Part shown: in pieces, positions 1 through 12,007 of the stretch | Layout of the letters: each line of letters begins with the position of its first letter | How positions within the stretch are numbered: position 1 is the first letter of the stretch | From: Candidatus Methylopumilus universalis | GTDB taxonomy: Bacteria > Pseudomonadota > Gammaproteobacteria > Burkholderiales > Methylophilaceae | Reading direction: 5' to 3' | Assembly (NCBI RefSeq): GCF_006364435.1 | Contig: NZ_CP040977.1 | Location: forward strand, 186,001-250,000 | DNA: 64,000 bases | The notes under the pieces: model-generated | What the model saw: the letters and a program-made list of their open reading frames with translations, nothing else | Database searches by the model: none | What the model was told of the DNA's origin: nothing | Position numbers and translations under genes: made by a program

Positions 1-1
1 T

Positions 2-2959
2 GTAGGTCGCATGAAATTTAATCGAAGAGCACATCCAAAAGCATATGAACAACATGCAAATTGGTTGCAAAGATTTTACAAACGCGTAGGCCCTCAAGGT
101 GAAACTGGTGCAAATATTTTATCGAACGATGATATCTTAGCTGTGATTGGTGTTCTGATTGAATTACGAAATGGTCGAGGCGAAATAGATGATATTGACC
201 ATCTTGGTAATCGAAGAATTCGTTCTGTTGGTGAGCTTGTTGAAAATCAATTTAGAACTGGTCTTGTTCGAGTGGAGCGCGCAGTTAAAGAAAGATTAAG
301 TCAAGCTGAGGCAGACAATTTAATGCCACATGACTTAATCAATTCAAAACCTATCTCAAGTGCGATTAGAGAATTCTTTGGTTCCTCACAACTATCTCAA
401 TTTATGGATCAAACCAATCCATTATCTGAGATTACGCACAAGCGAAGAGTTTCAGCCCTTGGCCCTGGTGGCTTAACAAGAGAGCGTGCTGGCTTCGAGG
501 TACGTGACGTTCATTCGACGCATTATGGCCGCGTATGTCCAATTGAAACTCCAGAAGGACCAAACATTGGCCTCATTAATTCACTTGCACTTTATGCAAG
601 AACCAATCAATACGGCTTCTTAGAAACACCTTATAGACGAGTTGAAAATGGTAAAGTCACTGCAAAGATAGATTATCTTTCTGCGATTGAAGAAAGTGAA
701 TTTGTTATAGCCCAGGCAAATACTGAGCTTGATAATAAAGGACACTTTCAAGACGATTTAATTTCATGTCGTCATCGTAACGAATTTACGATGTCCTCAG
801 TAGATCCTATTCAGTATATGGACGTAGCGCCTGGCCAAATCGTTTCTGTGGCAGCCGCATTAATTCCATTTCTAGAACACGACGATGCAAATCGTGCGCT
901 TATGGGTGCAAACATGCAGCGTCAAGCTGTGCCATGCTTGAGAGCAGAGAAAGCAGTTGTAGGGACAGGTATTGAAAGAACAGTAGCAACTGATTCTGGC
1001 ACAACAGTTCAAGCTAAGCGCGGGGGTGTTGTTGATTATGTCGATTCAAGACGTGTTGTGATTCGCGTGAACGACGATGAGGCTGCTGACGGAGAAGTTG
1101 GCGTTGATATTTATAATCTAACTAAATATACAAGATCTAATCAAAATACCAATATCAATCAAAGACCGCTTGTAAGAATTGGCAATAAAATTGCAAGAGG
1201 TGATGTGATTGCTGACGGCGCATCAACAGATGTGGGCGAATTAGCACTTGGTCAAAATATGCTTGTTGGATTTATGCCTTGGAATGGTTACAACTTCGAG
1301 GATTCGATTTTAATTTCAGAGCGTGTAGTAGCTGAAGATCGATATACATCAATTCATATCGAAGAATTATCTGTTGTATCTAGAGATACAAAATTAGGCC
1401 CGGAAGAAATTACACGTGACATTTCAAATCTTTCAGAAAGAATGCTTGGAAGACTGGATGAGTCAGGCATCATTTATATTGGCGCTGAAGTTGAATCAGG
1501 CGATGTGCTTGTAGGTAAAGTTACACCAAAAGGCGAGACACAACTTACACCTGAAGAAAAACTCTTAAGAGCAATTTTTGGTGAAAAGGCTTCTGATGTA
1601 AAGGATACAAGTTTAAGAGTGCCGTCAGGCATGTCTGGAACAATTATTGATGTTCAAGTATTTACTAGAGAGGGCATTGATAGAGATTCAAGAGCTGAAC
1701 AAATTATTGATGACCAATTAAAACACTTCAAACAAGATCTAGCTGATCAATTAAGAATCGTTGAAGATGATACTTTTGGAAGAATCGAAAGATTACTTAC
1801 AAACAAAGTCGCAACTGGCGGCCCAAAAGGGTTGAAAAAAGGCGAAAAAATCTCTAAAGATTTTCTAGCTTCAATTAATAGGTACGATTGGTTTGATATT
1901 CGCCTAGGTAACGATGATGCTTCAAAACAATTAGAAAGTTTGAAAGATAATTTAGCAACTGCTAAAGAACAATTCGACAAACGTTTTGAAGAGAAAAAAC
2001 GAAAATTAACACAAGGCGATGAGCTCCCTCCGGGCGTTCAAAAAATGGTGAAGGTTTACTTGGCCGTGAAACGCAGAATTCAGCCTGGCGATAAAATGGC
2101 TGGACGTCACGGTAACAAAGGTGTTGTTTCAAAAATTGCTCCTGTAGAAGATATGCCACACATGGCTGATGGCACACCTTTGGATATTGTATTAAATCCA
2201 TTGGGCGTTCCTTCTCGAATGAATATTGGCCAAATTTTAGAAACTCATCTTGGTTGGGCAGCTAAAGGCCTAGGTCTTCGTATCGGAGAAATGCTAAAAG
2301 AAGAAGTAAAAATTACTGAAGTTCGTAAATTTTTAGATCAAATTTACAACGATGCTTCAGGTAAAAAAGAAGACATTAAGTCATTAAACGATGATGAAGT
2401 TGTAGAGCTTGCTGAGCATTTGAAAAATGGCGTTCCATTTGCCACATCAGTGTTCGATGGCGCATCTGAGTCGGACATTCAATATATGTTAGATCTTGCT
2501 TACCCAGATAACGATCCAAAAACAAAACTGTTGCAATTCTCAGCAAACAAAACGCAAGTTAAATTGTTTGATGGCCGCACAGGTGAGGCGTTTGAAAGAC
2601 CGGTCACAGTAGGTTATATGCACGTACTTAAATTACATCATTTGGTTGATGACAAAATGCATGCACGTTCAACAGGACCTTATTCTCTAGTAACGCAACA
2701 GCCACTTGGCGGTAAAGCGCAATTTGGCGGACAACGTTTTGGTGAGATGGAAGTTTGGGCGCTAGAAGCATACGGCGCTGCTTATACCTTACAAGAAATG
2801 TTGACTGTTAAATCAGACGATGTTGCTGGTAGAACTAAAGTATACGAAAACATAGTGAAGGGTGAGCATAAGATTGATGCAGGCATGCCTGAATCATTCA
2901 ACGTGTTGGTTAAAGAAATTCGTTCACTAGCTATTGATATTGACCTCGATAGAAACTAA
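2..2959 (+). CDS. rpoB: RNA polymerase beta subunit, 5' end missing
   Basis: This is the C-terminal two thirds or so of the catalytic beta subunit. The frame is open from base 2, so the N-terminus lies outside the window; the Met at base 11 is internal (VGRMKFN). Counting from that Met, the rifampicin-binding cluster is at about residues 124-155 and has the wild-type residues at positions matching E. coli D516, H526 and S531. The conserved C-terminal block ending in [18 protein letters not shown] is present. Directly after NRR (bases 29-82) there are about 18 residues that E. coli RpoB lacks. rpoC follows after 11 bases, behind a strong ribosome binding site (AAGGAGAT), so the two subunits are co-transcribed as usual. 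Confidence 0.99.
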   Translation, partial: VGRMKFNRRAHPKAYEQHANWLQRFYKRVGPQGETGANILSNDDILAVIGVLIELRNGRGEIDDIDHLGNRRIRSVGELVENQFRTGLVRVERAVKERLSQAEADNLMPHDLINSKPISSAIREFFGSSQLSQFMDQTNPLSEITHKRRVSALGPGGLTRERAGFEVRDVHSTHYGRVCPIETPEGPNIGLINSLALYARTNQYGFLETPYRRVENGKVTAKIDYLSAIEESEFVIAQANTELDNKGHFQDDLISCRHRNEFTMSSVDPIQYMDVAPGQIVSVAAALIPFLEHDDANRALMGANMQRQAVPCLRAEKAVVGTGIERTVATDSGTTVQAKRGGVVDYVDSRRVVIRVNDDEAADGEVGVDIYNLTKYTRSNQNTNINQRPLVRIGNKIARGDVIADGASTDVGELALGQNMLVGFMPWNGYNFEDSILISERVVAEDRYTSIHIEELSVVSRDTKLGPEEITRDISNLSERMLGRLDESGIIYIGAEVESGDVLVGKVTPKGETQLTPEEKLLRAIFGEKASDVKDTSLRVPSGMSGTIIDVQVFTREGIDRDSRAEQIIDDQLKHFKQDLADQLRIVEDDTFGRIERLLTNKVATGGPKGLKKGEKISKDFLASINRYDWFDIRLGNDDASKQLESLKDNLATAKEQFDKRFEEKKRKLTQGDELPPGVQKMVKVYLAVKRRIQPGDKMAGRHGNKGVVSKIAPVEDMPHMADGTPLDIVLNPLGVPSRMNIGQILETHLGWAAKGLGLRIGEMLKEEVKITEVRKFLDQIYNDASGKKEDIKSLNDDEVVELAEHLKNGVPFATSVFDGASESDIQYMLDLAYPDNDPKTKLLQFSANKTQVKLFDGRTGEAFERPVTVGYMHVLKLHHLVDDKMHARSTGPYSLVTQQPLGGKAQFGGQRFGEMEVWALEAYGAAYTLQEMLTVKSDDVAGRTKVYENIVKGEHKIDAGMPESFNVLVKEIRSLAIDIDLDRN

Positions 2960-2970
2960 GGAGATCACAG

Positions 2971-5900
2971 ATGAAAGCTTTATTAGACCTATTTAAACAG
3001 GTTACACAAGAAGAAGAGTTTGATGCAATTAAGATTGCATTAGCATCTCCAGAAAAAATTCGTTCATGGTCTTATGGTGAAGTTAAAAAGCCAGAAACGA
3101 TTAATTACAGAACATTTAAACCTGAAAGAGATGGTTTATTTTGCGCAAAAATATTTGGACCTATTAAAGATTACGAATGTCTTTGCGGTAAATATAAACG
3201 ACTTAAACACCGCGGTGTCATTTGTGAAAAATGTGGTGTTGAAGTTACCTTATCAAAAGTGCGTCGTGAGCGCATGGGTCATATTGATTTAGCAAGTCCA
3301 GTTGCACATATTTGGTTCTTAAAGAGCTTGCCAAGTCGTTTAGGTATGGTGCTTGATATTGCTTTGAGAGATATTGAACGCGTTCTTTATTTTGAAGCAT
3401 TTATTGTTGTTGACCCTGGCATGACTCCTTTAACAAGAGGACAACTTCTTACTGAAGATGACTATCTTGCAAAAATAGAAGAGTTTGGCGATGAATTTAC
3501 CGCAGTGATGGGTGCTGAAGCAATTAAAGAATTGCTTAAGTCACTCGATATTAATAGTGAAATTGAAAAATTAAGAACTGAATTAGCTGAGACAGGCTCA
3601 GAAGCAAAAATTAAAAAAATTGCTAAGCGTTTAAAAGTGCTTGAAGCATTCCAGAAGTCAGGCATTAAACCTGAATGGATGATTCTAGAAATTCTTCCTG
3701 TGCTCCCTCCTGAGTTAAGACCTTTAGTGCCTCTTGATGGCGGAAGATTTGCTACATCAGACTTGAATGATTTGTATCGCCGAGTGATTAACAGAAATAA
3801 TCGTTTAAGAAGATTATTAGATCTTAAGGCGCCAGAAATTATTGTTAGAAATGAAAAGCGTATGTTACAAGAAGCAGTTGATTCACTTCTTGATAATGGA
3901 AGACGTGGCAAGGTTATGACAGGTGCTAACAAGAGACCATTAAAATCTCTTGCCGATATGATTAAAGGTAAGGGTGGCCGATTTAGACAAAATCTTTTAG
4001 GTAAGCGTGTTGATTATTCAGGACGTTCAGTGATTGTTGTTGGACCACAATTAAAACTTCACCAATGTGGTTTGCCGAAGAAAATGGCACTTGAGTTATT
4101 TAAACCATTTATTTTTCATAAATTAGAAGTGCTTGGCCTTTCTACAACTATTAAAGCTGCAAAGAAAAAAGTAGAAGAAGAAGGACCGGAAGTATGGGAC
4201 ATTTTAGAGGACGTAATTAGAGAGCATCCTGTTCTATTAAACAGAGCCCCAACATTACATCGTTTAGGTATTCAAGCATTTGAGCCTATATTAATTGAAG
4301 GCAAAGCAATTCAATTGCATCCCTTAGTCTGTGCTGCATTTAACGCCGACTTCGACGGTGACCAAATGGCAGTGCATGTGCCTTTATCTCTTGAGGCTCA
4401 AATGGAAGCAAGAACTTTAATGCTTGCATCTAATAACGTTTTATCTCCAGCCAATGGCGAACCAATTATTGTTCCATCACAAGATATCGTGCTTGGTCTT
4501 TATTACATGACGAGAGACAAAATCGCTGCACGCGGTGAAGGTATGAAATTTAGTGATGTAGCAGAAGTTCATCGTGCTTTTGATAGTGGACTGGTTGATC
4601 TTCATGCGCGCGTGACAGTTCGCATTAAAGAAACTGAATTAGGTCTAGACGGCACAACAACTGACAAAATAAATCGACATGAGACTACGGTTGGAAGAGC
4701 AATACTTTCTGAAATTCTTCCAGCAGGACTTTCTTTTGATTTAATTAATAAAGCATTAAAGAAAAAAGAAATTTCAAAATTAATTAATGCAGGTTTTAGA
4801 CGTGTCGGCATCAGAGAGACAGTAATTCTCGCAGACAAACTAATGTACATGGGTTATACCTATGCCACAAAAGCAGGTATCTCAATCAGCATTCATGACA
4901 TGCTTGTTCCTCCAGAAAAAGAGCAGCTCATTGAAGCTGCTGAAGCTGAAGTTAAGGAAATTGAAAATCAATACATCTCAGGCTTGGTTACCCAAGGTGA
5001 AAGATATAACAAAGTAGTTGATATATGGGGCCGTGCAGGTGACAAAGTTGCTGACGCAATGATGAAGCGTCTTAAGGAAGAGCCTGTTAAAAATGATGCT
5101 GGTGAAAATGTAAAAGGCAAAGATGGTAAAGATCTTTATCAAGAATCATTCAATGCAATTTATATGATGGCTGATTCGGGCGCTCGAGGATCTGCAGCTC
5201 AAGTAAGACAGCTTGCAGGTATGCGAGGTTTGATGGCAAGGCCTGATGGCTCAATTATTGAGACACCAATTACTGCTAATTTCCGAGATGGCTTAAATGT
5301 TCTTCAATATTTTATTTCGACGCACGGTGCACGAAAAGGTCTTGCAGATACAGCATTGAAAACAGCTAACTCAGGTTATTTAACTAGACGTTTAGTTGAT
5401 GTAACTCAAGATCTTGTTGTAACACAACACGATTGCGGTACAGAAGACGGTTTAGTTACGAAAGCGCTTATCAAAGGTGGTGAAGTTGTTGAGCCATTAA
5501 GTGATCGTATTTTGGGTCGTGTAAATGCCCTCGATATTTACCATCCAGAAACGCAAGAAGTGATTTATTCAAAAGGTACGCTCCTTGAAGAAGACCATGT
5601 TGAGAAAATTGATGCACTTGGTATTGATGAAGTGAAAGTGAGAACTGCACTTACATGCGAAACAAGACATGGCATTTGTTCTCAATGTTATGGTCGTGAT
5701 TTAGGTCGTGGTAAATTGATTAGTCAAGGTGAGTCTATCGGTGTGATTGCAGCGCAATCTATCGGTGAACCTGGCACACAATTAACAATGAGAACCTTCC
5801 ATATTGGTGGCGCAGTTTCTAGAGCAGCATCAGTAAGCCAAGTTGAAAGTAAATCAAATGGCGTAATTCAATTTACATCCACAATGCGTTACGTTACCAA

Positions 5901-7218
5901 TGCTCGAAATGAGCAGGTTGTTATTTCACGTAATGGTGAGTTGATTATTCAAGATGAAAGTGGTCGCGAAAGAGAACGTCATAAAGTTCCTTATGGTGCA
6001 AACCTAGTTGTACAAGATGGCAAACCTATTAAAGCAGGTGGCGTTCTTGCAACATGGGATCCTCATACACGTCCAATTATTTCTGAGTATGCTGGACAGG
6101 TTAAATTTGAAAACGTTGAAGAAGGTATTACAGTTGCAAAACAAATTGATGATGTCACAGGCTTATCATCATTAGTTGTGATTGATCCTAAGCAACGTGC
6201 GGGTCAGTCAAAAGGCTTAAGACCTCAAATCAAAATCTTAGACACATCTGGCAATGAAGTTAAATTAGCGGGTAGCGATATATCTGTTAACGTAACTTTC
6301 CAGCTCGGTTACATCATTACTGTAAAAGATTCTCAAGAAGTAAAAGTGGGCGATGTGATTGCTCGTATTCCACAAGAATCTTCTAAGACGCGAGATATCA
6401 CCGGTGGTCTTCCAAGAGTTGCTGAATTATTTGAAGCAAGATCTCCAAAAGACGCAGGTATGTTAGCTGAAAGTACAGGTACAGTTTCATTTGGTAAAGA
6501 CACCAAAGGTAAACAAAGACTTGTGATTACAGATCTTGAAGGTGTTTCAAAAGAGTTTTTAATTCCTAAAGACAAGCATGTGACAGCGCATGATGGTCAA
6601 GTTGTGACTAAAGGTGAAACTATTGTGGACGGACCAGCGGATCCGCAAGATATTCTTCGCCTTCAAGGCAGGGAAGCTTTAGCAAGATATATTATCGATG
6701 AAGTTCAAGATGTTTATAGATTGCAAGGTGTAAAAATTAATGACAAACACATTGAAGTTATTGTTAGACAAATGTTAAGACGTGTTCGTGTCACTGATGC
6801 AGGAGACACTTCATTTATTCAAGGTGAACAAGTCGAAAGAGCTGAATTGTTAACTGAAAATGAATCGATAATGTCACAAGACAAAAAACCTGCTGAGTAT
6901 GAATATGTGCTTTTAGGTATTACTAAAGCATCGTTATCTACAGACTCATTTATTTCAGCGGCTTCGTTCCAAGAAACAACTCGCGTTCTCACTGAAGCAG
7001 CAATTTTAGGCAAGCGTGATGAATTAAGAGGACTTAAAGAGAATGTAATCGTTGGTCGTTTAATCCCTGCAGGTACAGGTTTGGCTTATCATGAATCAAG
7101 AAAAGCTGCAGCTGCTGGGGAAAGTATGGACCCTGTTGAGGTACCTCTTGATCAAATCGATACTCCAATGGAAGTGGCACAGGAAACTAGCCCTGAAATT
7201 GAAGCGCCGACTGAATGA
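2971..7218 (+). CDS. rpoC: RNA polymerase beta' subunit
   Basis: Full-length beta' subunit (1415 residues, close to the E. coli 1407), which forms the catalytic clamp of RNA polymerase. The N-terminal zinc site has C70, C72, C85 and C88. The catalytic magnesium loop NADFDGDQ starts at residue 458, with Asp at 460, 462 and 464. The second zinc site ([11 protein letters not shown] and an upstream Cys) lies in the C-terminal third. The C-terminus is a short acidic, Glu/Pro-rich tail. The next gene, rpsL, is 119 bases downstream with its own promoter; no terminator is visible between them, so read-through into the str operon is possible. Confidence 0.99.
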   Translation: MKALLDLFKQVTQEEEFDAIKIALASPEKIRSWSYGEVKKPETINYRTFKPERDGLFCAKIFGPIKDYECLCGKYKRLKHRGVICEKCGVEVTLSKVRRERMGHIDLASPVAHIWFLKSLPSRLGMVLDIALRDIERVLYFEAFIVVDPGMTPLTRGQLLTEDDYLAKIEEFGDEFTAVMGAEAIKELLKSLDINSEIEKLRTELAETGSEAKIKKIAKRLKVLEAFQKSGIKPEWMILEILPVLPPELRPLVPLDGGRFATSDLNDLYRRVINRNNRLRRLLDLKAPEIIVRNEKRMLQEAVDSLLDNGRRGKVMTGANKRPLKSLADMIKGKGGRFRQNLLGKRVDYSGRSVIVVGPQLKLHQCGLPKKMALELFKPFIFHKLEVLGLSTTIKAAKKKVEEEGPEVWDILEDVIREHPVLLNRAPTLHRLGIQAFEPILIEGKAIQLHPLVCAAFNADFDGDQMAVHVPLSLEAQMEARTLMLASNNVLSPANGEPIIVPSQDIVLGLYYMTRDKIAARGEGMKFSDVAEVHRAFDSGLVDLHARVTVRIKETELGLDGTTTDKINRHETTVGRAILSEILPAGLSFDLINKALKKKEISKLINAGFRRVGIRETVILADKLMYMGYTYATKAGISISIHDMLVPPEKEQLIEAAEAEVKEIENQYISGLVTQGERYNKVVDIWGRAGDKVADAMMKRLKEEPVKNDAGENVKGKDGKDLYQESFNAIYMMADSGARGSAAQVRQLAGMRGLMARPDGSIIETPITANFRDGLNVLQYFISTHGARKGLADTALKTANSGYLTRRLVDVTQDLVVTQHDCGTEDGLVTKALIKGGEVVEPLSDRILGRVNALDIYHPETQEVIYSKGTLLEEDHVEKIDALGIDEVKVRTALTCETRHGICSQCYGRDLGRGKLISQGESIGVIAAQSIGEPGTQLTMRTFHIGGAVSRAASVSQVESKSNGVIQFTSTMRYVTNARNEQVVISRNGELIIQDESGRERERHKVPYGANLVVQDGKPIKAGGVLATWDPHTRPIISEYAGQVKFENVEEGITVAKQIDDVTGLSSLVVIDPKQRAGQSKGLRPQIKILDTSGNEVKLAGSDISVNVTFQLGYIITVKDSQEVKVGDVIARIPQESSKTRDITGGLPRVAELFEARSPKDAGMLAESTGTVSFGKDTKGKQRLVITDLEGVSKEFLIPKDKHVTAHDGQVVTKGETIVDGPADPQDILRLQGREALARYIIDEVQDVYRLQGVKINDKHIEVIVRQMLRRVRVTDAGDTSFIQGEQVERAELLTENESIMSQDKKPAEYEYVLLGITKASLSTDSFISAASFQETTRVLTEAAILGKRDELRGLKENVIVGRLIPAGTGLAYHESRKAAAAGESMDPVEVPLDQIDTPMEVAQETSPEIEAPTE

Positions 7219-7222
7219 TAGG

Positions 7223-7263
7223 TTGACATTATGCAGGAACCAAAATACAATTTGCGGCTTTTT
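7223..7263 (+). promoter_or_regulatory. sigma70-type promoter of the str operon (rpsL)
   Basis: TTGACA at 7223-7228, a 17-base spacer and TACAAT at 7246-7251 form a near-consensus promoter just after the rpoC stop. The discriminator TTGCGG is followed by CTTTTT (7258-7263), so the expected start is the C 7 bases after the -10. About 80 bases of leader precede rpsL. The GC-containing discriminator in AT-rich DNA would fit growth-rate or stringent control; that part is inference. Confidence 0.82.
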
Positions 7264-7337
7264 GGGATCTTCGCGTTTAGCGGGGACTCTAATAAAGTCA
7301 TCATCAATAGTAATTTAGAAATTTAAGGATTTAGGCG

Positions 7338-7712
7338 ATGCCAACAATTAATCAGTTAATTCGTAAACCACGAAAAAAAGTTGAAAGTAAGAGCAAGGTT
7401 CCAGCTCTTGAAGCTTCACCTCAAAAAAGAGGTGTGTGTACGCGTGTTTACACAACAACTCCAAAAAAACCAAACTCTGCTTTGCGTAAAGTGGCTAAAG
7501 TTCGTTTGACGAATGGTTACGAAGTGATTAGTTATATCGGCGGAGAAGGCCATAATTTACAAGAACACTCTGTTGTTTTATTAAGAGGCGGCCGTGTAAA
7601 AGACTTACCAGGCGTTCGTTACCATATGGTTCGAGGAAGTCTGGATACAGCCGGTGTTAAAGATCGTAAACAGTCTCGATCTAAATACGGCGCTAAGCGA
7701 CCTAAAGAATAA
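7338..7712 (+). CDS. rpsL: 30S ribosomal protein S12
   Basis: S12 (124 residues, the family's usual length) sits at the decoding centre of the 30S subunit and monitors codon-anticodon fidelity. The two loops where streptomycin-resistance changes occur, TPKKPNS (K43) and [12 protein letters not shown] (K88), have wild-type residues. It is the first gene of the str operon, behind its own promoter and an AAGGA ribosome binding site, with rpsG 34 bases downstream. Confidence 0.99.
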   Translation: MPTINQLIRKPRKKVESKSKVPALEASPQKRGVCTRVYTTTPKKPNSALRKVAKVRLTNGYEVISYIGGEGHNLQEHSVVLLRGGRVKDLPGVRYHMVRGSLDTAGVKDRKQSRSKYGAKRPKE

Positions 7713-7746
7713 GTTTTTTAGAATACTAAATTAAGGTAAACATATT

Positions 7747-8217
7747 ATGCCAAGACGTAGAGAAGTTCCCAAAAGAATCATCCTTCAAGATCCAAAATTC
7801 GGAAGCCAAGAGGTTTCTAAATTTGTGAATGTATTAATGACGAGCGGAAAAAAATCCGTTGCCGAAAGATTAATTTATGGCGCATTCGATCAAATTAAAA
7901 CGAAAAGCGGAAAAGACCCTATTGAAGTATTCTCTCTCGCATTAACAAATTTAAGACCAGTTGTTGAAGTAAAAAGTCGACGTGTAGGTGGTGCTAACTA
8001 TCAAGTACCTGTCGAAGTAAGACCTTCAAGACGTGTGGCTTTAGCTATGAGATGGCTAAGAGATGCAGCACGTAAAAGAGGTGAAAAATCAATGGATTTA
8101 CGTTTAGCAGCAGAAATTGTAGAAGCTTCTGAAAATAAAGGCGCCGCAATGAAAAAACGTGAAGAAGTTCACAGAATGGCAGAAGCTAATAAAGCGTTCT
8201 CACATTTCCGTTTCTAA
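7747..8217 (+). CDS. rpsG: 30S ribosomal protein S7
   Basis: S7 (156 residues) nucleates assembly of the 30S head by binding the 3' major domain of 16S rRNA and lies near the E site. The sequence opens with [10 protein letters not shown] and carries the conserved block [16 protein letters not shown] at about residues 79-94. In E. coli S7 is the autogenous repressor of the str operon through the rpsL-rpsG gap; here that gap is only 34 bases and shows no obvious stem-loop, so the same control is doubtful. Confidence 0.99.
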   Translation: MPRRREVPKRIILQDPKFGSQEVSKFVNVLMTSGKKSVAERLIYGAFDQIKTKSGKDPIEVFSLALTNLRPVVEVKSRRVGGANYQVPVEVRPSRRVALAMRWLRDAARKRGEKSMDLRLAAEIVEASENKGAAMKKREEVHRMAEANKAFSHFRF

Positions 8218-8245
8218 ACTTAATTAATTAAAAGGTAATTCTAAA

Positions 8246-10336
8246 GTGGCTCGCATAACCCCCATTAATCGATACAGAAATATAGGAATTAGTGCTCATA
8301 TTGATGCAGGTAAAACTACAACAACTGAGCGTATTCTTTTTTACACTGGGGTGAACCATAAGATTGGTGAAGTCCACGATGGTGCCGCAACCATGGACTG
8401 GATGGAGCAAGAGCAAGAGCGAGGCATCACGATTACTTCAGCAGCAACAACTTGCTTCTGGAAGGGTATGGCAGGTCAATTTGACCAGCATCGAATTAAT
8501 ATTATTGATACCCCAGGACACGTAGACTTCACTATTGAAGTGGAGCGATCAATGCGAGTTCTTGATGGTGCTTGTATGGTCTATTGTGCAGTAGGTGGTG
8601 TTCAGCCTCAATCAGAAACTGTATGGCGTCAAGCAAACAAATATAAAGTTCCACGTTTAGCTTTTGTAAATAAAATGGACAGAGCCGGCGCAAACTTTTT
8701 TAAAGTTTACGATCAAATGCGCTTACGTTTAAAAGCAAATCCAATTGCACTTCAGGTCCCTATTGGCGCTGAAGAAAAATTTGAAGGCGTGATAGATCTT
8801 ATTAAAATGAAAGCTGTTTATTGGGATGAATCATCTCAAGGTATGAAATTTGATTATCGCGATATTCCTGCAGATTTAGTTGATACATGTAAAGAATGGC
8901 GCGAAAAAATGCTCGAAGCCGCCGCAGAAGCCAATGAAGAATTAATGAATAAATATTTGGAAACTGGTGATTTAAGCGAAGAAGATATTAAAAAAGGATT
9001 GCGCATTAGAACGATTAATTTTGAAATCGTGCCTATGTTATGTGGATCAGCCTTTAAAAATAAGGGTGTGCAAGCTATGTTGGACGCAGTGATTGAGTAC
9101 CTGCCTGCACCTACGGATGTACCTCCAGTACCTTGTGAAGATGCTAAAGGTCAACCTACAACTCGTAAAGCTTCTGATGAAGAGCCTTTTGCAGCGTTAG
9201 CATTTAAAATTATGACTGACCCTTTTGTGGGCCAATTAATTTTCTTCCGTGTTTATTCTGGCGTGATTAATTCAGGCGATACCATTTATAACCCAATTAA
9301 AGGCCGTAAAGAACGTATTGGCCGTATTCTTCAAATGCACGCAAATCAGCGTGAAGAATTGAAAGAAGTTCGTGCTGGCGACATTGCGGCAGCCGTCGGA
9401 CTTAAAGAAGCAACAACAGGCGACACTTTATGTGATATTAATAATGAAGTTGTTCTTGAAAGAATGATTTTCCCTGAGCCTGTTATTCACGTTGCAGTTG
9501 AACCTAAAACAAAAGCCGATCAAGAGAAAATGGGTATAGCTTTAAATAGACTTGCTCAAGAAGACCCTTCATTTAGAGTGAAGACAGATGAAGAAACAAA
9601 TCAAACAATTATTTCCGGCATGGGCGAGCTTCATTTAGAAATTCTTGTAGATCGAATGAGAAGAGAATTTGGTGTTGAAGCTAATGTAGGCGCACCGCAA
9701 GTGGCTTACAGAGAAGCCATCAAGAAATCAGTTGAAATTGAAGGTAAATTTGTTAAACAATCTGGTGGTAAGGGTCAGTATGGTCATGTATGGCTGAAAA
9801 TGGAGCCAAATGAACCGGGTAAAGGTTTTGAATTTATTGATGCAATTAAAGGTGGAACAGTGCCCCGTGAGTTCATACCTGCGGTTGAAAAAGGATTACG
9901 CGAAACACTTCCTGCAGGTGTAGTTGCTGGTTATCCAGTTGTAGATGTCAAAGTTACTTTATTTGATGGTTCATACCATGATGTTGACTCAAATGAAAAT
10001 GCATTTAAAATGGCAGCTTCGATGGCATTTAAAGACGGAATGCGCAAAGCGGACCCTATCCTTCTTGAGCCTATGATGGCAGTTGAGGTAGAAACACCTG
10101 AGGATTATTTTGGTGATTTGATGGGCGACCTTTCATCTAGACGTGGCATGATTCAAGGTATGGAAGATAATGCATCTGGCAAAGTTGTTCGCGCCGAAGT
10201 TCCATTAGCAGAGATGTTTGGATATTCAACAACCATGCGTTCCCTATCTCAAGGTAGAGCAACATATTCGATGGAATTTAAGCATTACACAGAAGCACCA
10301 AGAAACGTAGCAGAAGCAGTTGTTAATAAAAAATAA
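8246..10336 (+). CDS. fusA: elongation factor G
   Basis: EF-G is the translational GTPase that drives tRNA-mRNA translocation and, with RRF, ribosome recycling. Length (696 residues) is normal. The GTPase motifs are clear: AHIDAGKT at residues 17-24, DTPGH near 88-92 and NKMD near 142-145, followed by the beta-barrel and EF-G domains III to V (for example [11 protein letters not shown] in domain IV). Translation starts at GTG, supported by the [23 protein letters not shown] start shared with E. coli EF-G. It lies 28 bases after rpsG and 25 before tuf. Confidence 0.99.
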   Translation: MARITPINRYRNIGISAHIDAGKTTTTERILFYTGVNHKIGEVHDGAATMDWMEQEQERGITITSAATTCFWKGMAGQFDQHRINIIDTPGHVDFTIEVERSMRVLDGACMVYCAVGGVQPQSETVWRQANKYKVPRLAFVNKMDRAGANFFKVYDQMRLRLKANPIALQVPIGAEEKFEGVIDLIKMKAVYWDESSQGMKFDYRDIPADLVDTCKEWREKMLEAAAEANEELMNKYLETGDLSEEDIKKGLRIRTINFEIVPMLCGSAFKNKGVQAMLDAVIEYLPAPTDVPPVPCEDAKGQPTTRKASDEEPFAALAFKIMTDPFVGQLIFFRVYSGVINSGDTIYNPIKGRKERIGRILQMHANQREELKEVRAGDIAAAVGLKEATTGDTLCDINNEVVLERMIFPEPVIHVAVEPKTKADQEKMGIALNRLAQEDPSFRVKTDEETNQTIISGMGELHLEILVDRMRREFGVEANVGAPQVAYREAIKKSVEIEGKFVKQSGGKGQYGHVWLKMEPNEPGKGFEFIDAIKGGTVPREFIPAVEKGLRETLPAGVVAGYPVVDVKVTLFDGSYHDVDSNENAFKMAASMAFKDGMRKADPILLEPMMAVEVETPEDYFGDLMGDLSSRRGMIQGMEDNASGKVVRAEVPLAEMFGYSTTMRSLSQGRATYSMEFKHYTEAPRNVAEAVVNKK

Positions 10337-10361
10337 GTTAAAAATTTAAGGATATAACATT

Positions 10362-11552
10362 ATGGCAAAAGGCAAATTTGAACGTACCAAACCCCATGTG
10401 AACGTTGGCACAATTGGTCACGTTGACCATGGTAAGACAACACTTACAGCGGCAATCACAACGATTCTTGCTAAGAAATTTGGCGGAGAAGCTAAGGCTT
10501 ATGATCAAATTGATGCGGCGCCAGAAGAAAAAGCACGTGGCATTACAATTAATACAGCCCACGTAGAGTACGAAACAGCGAATCGCCATTATGCGCACGT
10601 TGACTGCCCAGGCCATGCTGACTATGTTAAAAATATGATTACAGGTGCAGCGCAGATGGACGGCGCAATCCTTGTATGTTCAGCAGCTGACGGCCCAATG
10701 CCTCAAACACGTGAACATATCCTTTTAGCTCGCCAAGTAGGCGTGCCTTACATTGTGGTCTTCTTAAATAAAGCAGACATGGTGGATGACAAAGAATTAT
10801 TAGAGCTCGTTGAAATGGAAGTACGTGACCTTTTAACGAAATATGACTTCCCAGGCGACAAAACACCAATCGTGATAGGTTCTGCAAAATTAGCACTCGA
10901 AGGTGACCAATCTGAAATTGGTGAGCCATCAATATTTAAATTAGCTGAAGCACTTGATTCTTATATACCAATGCCAGAACGTGCAATCGACGGTGCATTC
11001 TTAATGCCAGTTGAAGATGTGTTCTCAATCTCAGGTCGCGGTACTGTAGTAACGGGTCGTGTTGAGCGCGGTATTGTTAAAGTAGGTGATGAAATTGAAA
11101 TCGTAGGTATCAAACCTACACTTAAAACAACATGTACAGGCGTTGAAATGTTCCGTAAGTTACTTGACCAAGGTCAAGCAGGCGACAACGTAGGTGTGTT
11201 GTTACGTGGTACAAAACGTGAAGAAGTTGAACGTGGTCAAGTATTAGCTAAAGCAGGTTCAATCACACCACATACAAAATTCGCTGCAGAGATCTATGTG
11301 CTTGGTAAAGATGAAGGTGGTCGTCATACACCATTCTTCAATGGTTACCGCCCACAGTTCTACTTCAGAACAACAGACGTAACAGGCGCTGTTGATTTAC
11401 CAGCAGGCACAGAAATGGTGATGCCAGGTGACAACGTGTCAATCACAGTAACACTCATTGCACCAATCGCGATGGAAGAAGGTTTACGTTTTGCGATTCG
11501 TGAAGGTGGCCGCACAGTAGGTGCTGGTGTTGTTGCTAAGGTGATTGAATAG
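10362..11552 (+). CDS. tuf: elongation factor Tu
   Basis: EF-Tu delivers aminoacyl-tRNA to the ribosomal A site. The 396 residues include GHVDHGKT at 19-26, DCPGH near 81-85 and NKAD (NKCD in E. coli) as the guanine-specificity loop, followed by the two beta-barrel domains. It closes the str operon. Many betaproteobacteria keep a second tuf copy upstream of secE-nusG-rplK; whether that exists cannot be judged from this window. Confidence 0.99.
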   Translation: MAKGKFERTKPHVNVGTIGHVDHGKTTLTAAITTILAKKFGGEAKAYDQIDAAPEEKARGITINTAHVEYETANRHYAHVDCPGHADYVKNMITGAAQMDGAILVCSAADGPMPQTREHILLARQVGVPYIVVFLNKADMVDDKELLELVEMEVRDLLTKYDFPGDKTPIVIGSAKLALEGDQSEIGEPSIFKLAEALDSYIPMPERAIDGAFLMPVEDVFSISGRGTVVTGRVERGIVKVGDEIEIVGIKPTLKTTCTGVEMFRKLLDQGQAGDNVGVLLRGTKREEVERGQVLAKAGSITPHTKFAAEIYVLGKDEGGRHTPFFNGYRPQFYFRTTDVTGAVDLPAGTEMVMPGDNVSITVTLIAPIAMEEGLRFAIREGGRTVGAGVVAKVIE

Positions 11553-11564
11553 TTTTTTAAAATT

Positions 11565-11589
11565 AATACCGTAAGGTATTCGCTCTTTG
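11565..11589 (+). promoter_or_regulatory. rpsJ leader: small stem-loop and possible weak promoter
   Basis: AATACC-GTAA-GGTATT (11565-11580) is a perfect 6-base-pair stem closed by a GNRA-type GUAA loop. It has no T-run and so is not an intrinsic terminator. It is followed by CGCTCTTTG (11581-11589), the same 9-mer as the expected start region of the rplC promoter 360 bases downstream. A -10-like TAAGGT (11572-11577) lies at about the right distance, but no convincing -35 is visible. Confidence 0.35.
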
Positions 11590-11604
11590 GAAAGGTAGTA
11601 AAAA

Positions 11605-11913
11605 ATGCAAAGTCAGAAAATTCGTATACGTTTGAAGGCATTTGATTATCGTTTAATCGATCAATCAGCCCAAGAGATCGTTGAAACAGCAAAAAGGACA
11701 GGAGCTGTTGTTAAGGGACCTGTTCCGCTTCCTACTCGAATCGAAAGATTTGATATTTTAAGATCGCCGCACGTCAATAAAACGTCGCGAGATCAATTTG
11801 AAATAAGAACTCATCAGAGATTGATGGATATCATAGATCCTACAGATAAAACAGTAGATGCTTTAATGAAACTGGATTTGGCTGCTGGAGTTGATGTAGA
11901 AATTAAGTTGTAA
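11605..11913 (+). CDS. rpsJ: 30S ribosomal protein S10
   Basis: S10 (102 residues) is a 30S head protein that doubles as NusE, the partner of NusB and NusG in antitermination. The start [19 protein letters not shown] and the block [12 protein letters not shown] are typical. It is the first gene of the S10 cluster, 52 bases after tuf. A separate promoter for rplC overlaps its stop codon, so rpsJ can be transcribed with the str operon while the rest of S10 has its own start. Confidence 0.99.
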   Translation: MQSQKIRIRLKAFDYRLIDQSAQEIVETAKRTGAVVKGPVPLPTRIERFDILRSPHVNKTSRDQFEIRTHQRLMDIIDPTDKTVDALMKLDLAAGVDVEIKL

Positions 11914-11949
11914 AATTTTAAAGCGTTAGGTATAATTTCGCGCTCTTTG
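11908..11949 (+). promoter_or_regulatory. sigma70-type promoter before rplC, overlapping the rpsJ stop
   Basis: TTGTAA (11908-11913), made of the last rpsJ codon and its stop, is followed by a 17-base spacer and a perfect TATAAT (11931-11936). The discriminator TTCGCG and the pyrimidine tract CTCTTTG begin 7 bases after the -10, at 11943. About 60 bases of leader precede rplC. The hexamers and spacing are seen directly; activity is inferred. Confidence 0.75.
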
Positions 11950-12007
11950 TAGAAATCGGTCAATTGTAATCGGTTTCGTTTAATAATAATAATTTAAGGA
12001 TACGATC

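Noticed and set aside
380-480. Possible rifampicin- or streptomycin-resistance changes in rpoB and rpsL
   Set aside because: The key positions in RpoB (E. coli D516, H526, S531 equivalents) and S12 (K43, K88) are wild type.
3462-3932. Minus-strand open frame of 156 codons inside rpoC
   Set aside because: It is the antisense shadow of conserved rpoC sequence, with no ribosome binding site or recognisable protein; similar shadows in rpoB, groEL, ilvD and purH were dropped for the same reason.
11565-11580. AATACC-GTAA-GGTATT as a terminator after tuf
   Set aside because: The stem is short and A:T-rich and no T-tract follows; more likely a leader element of rpsJ or chance.
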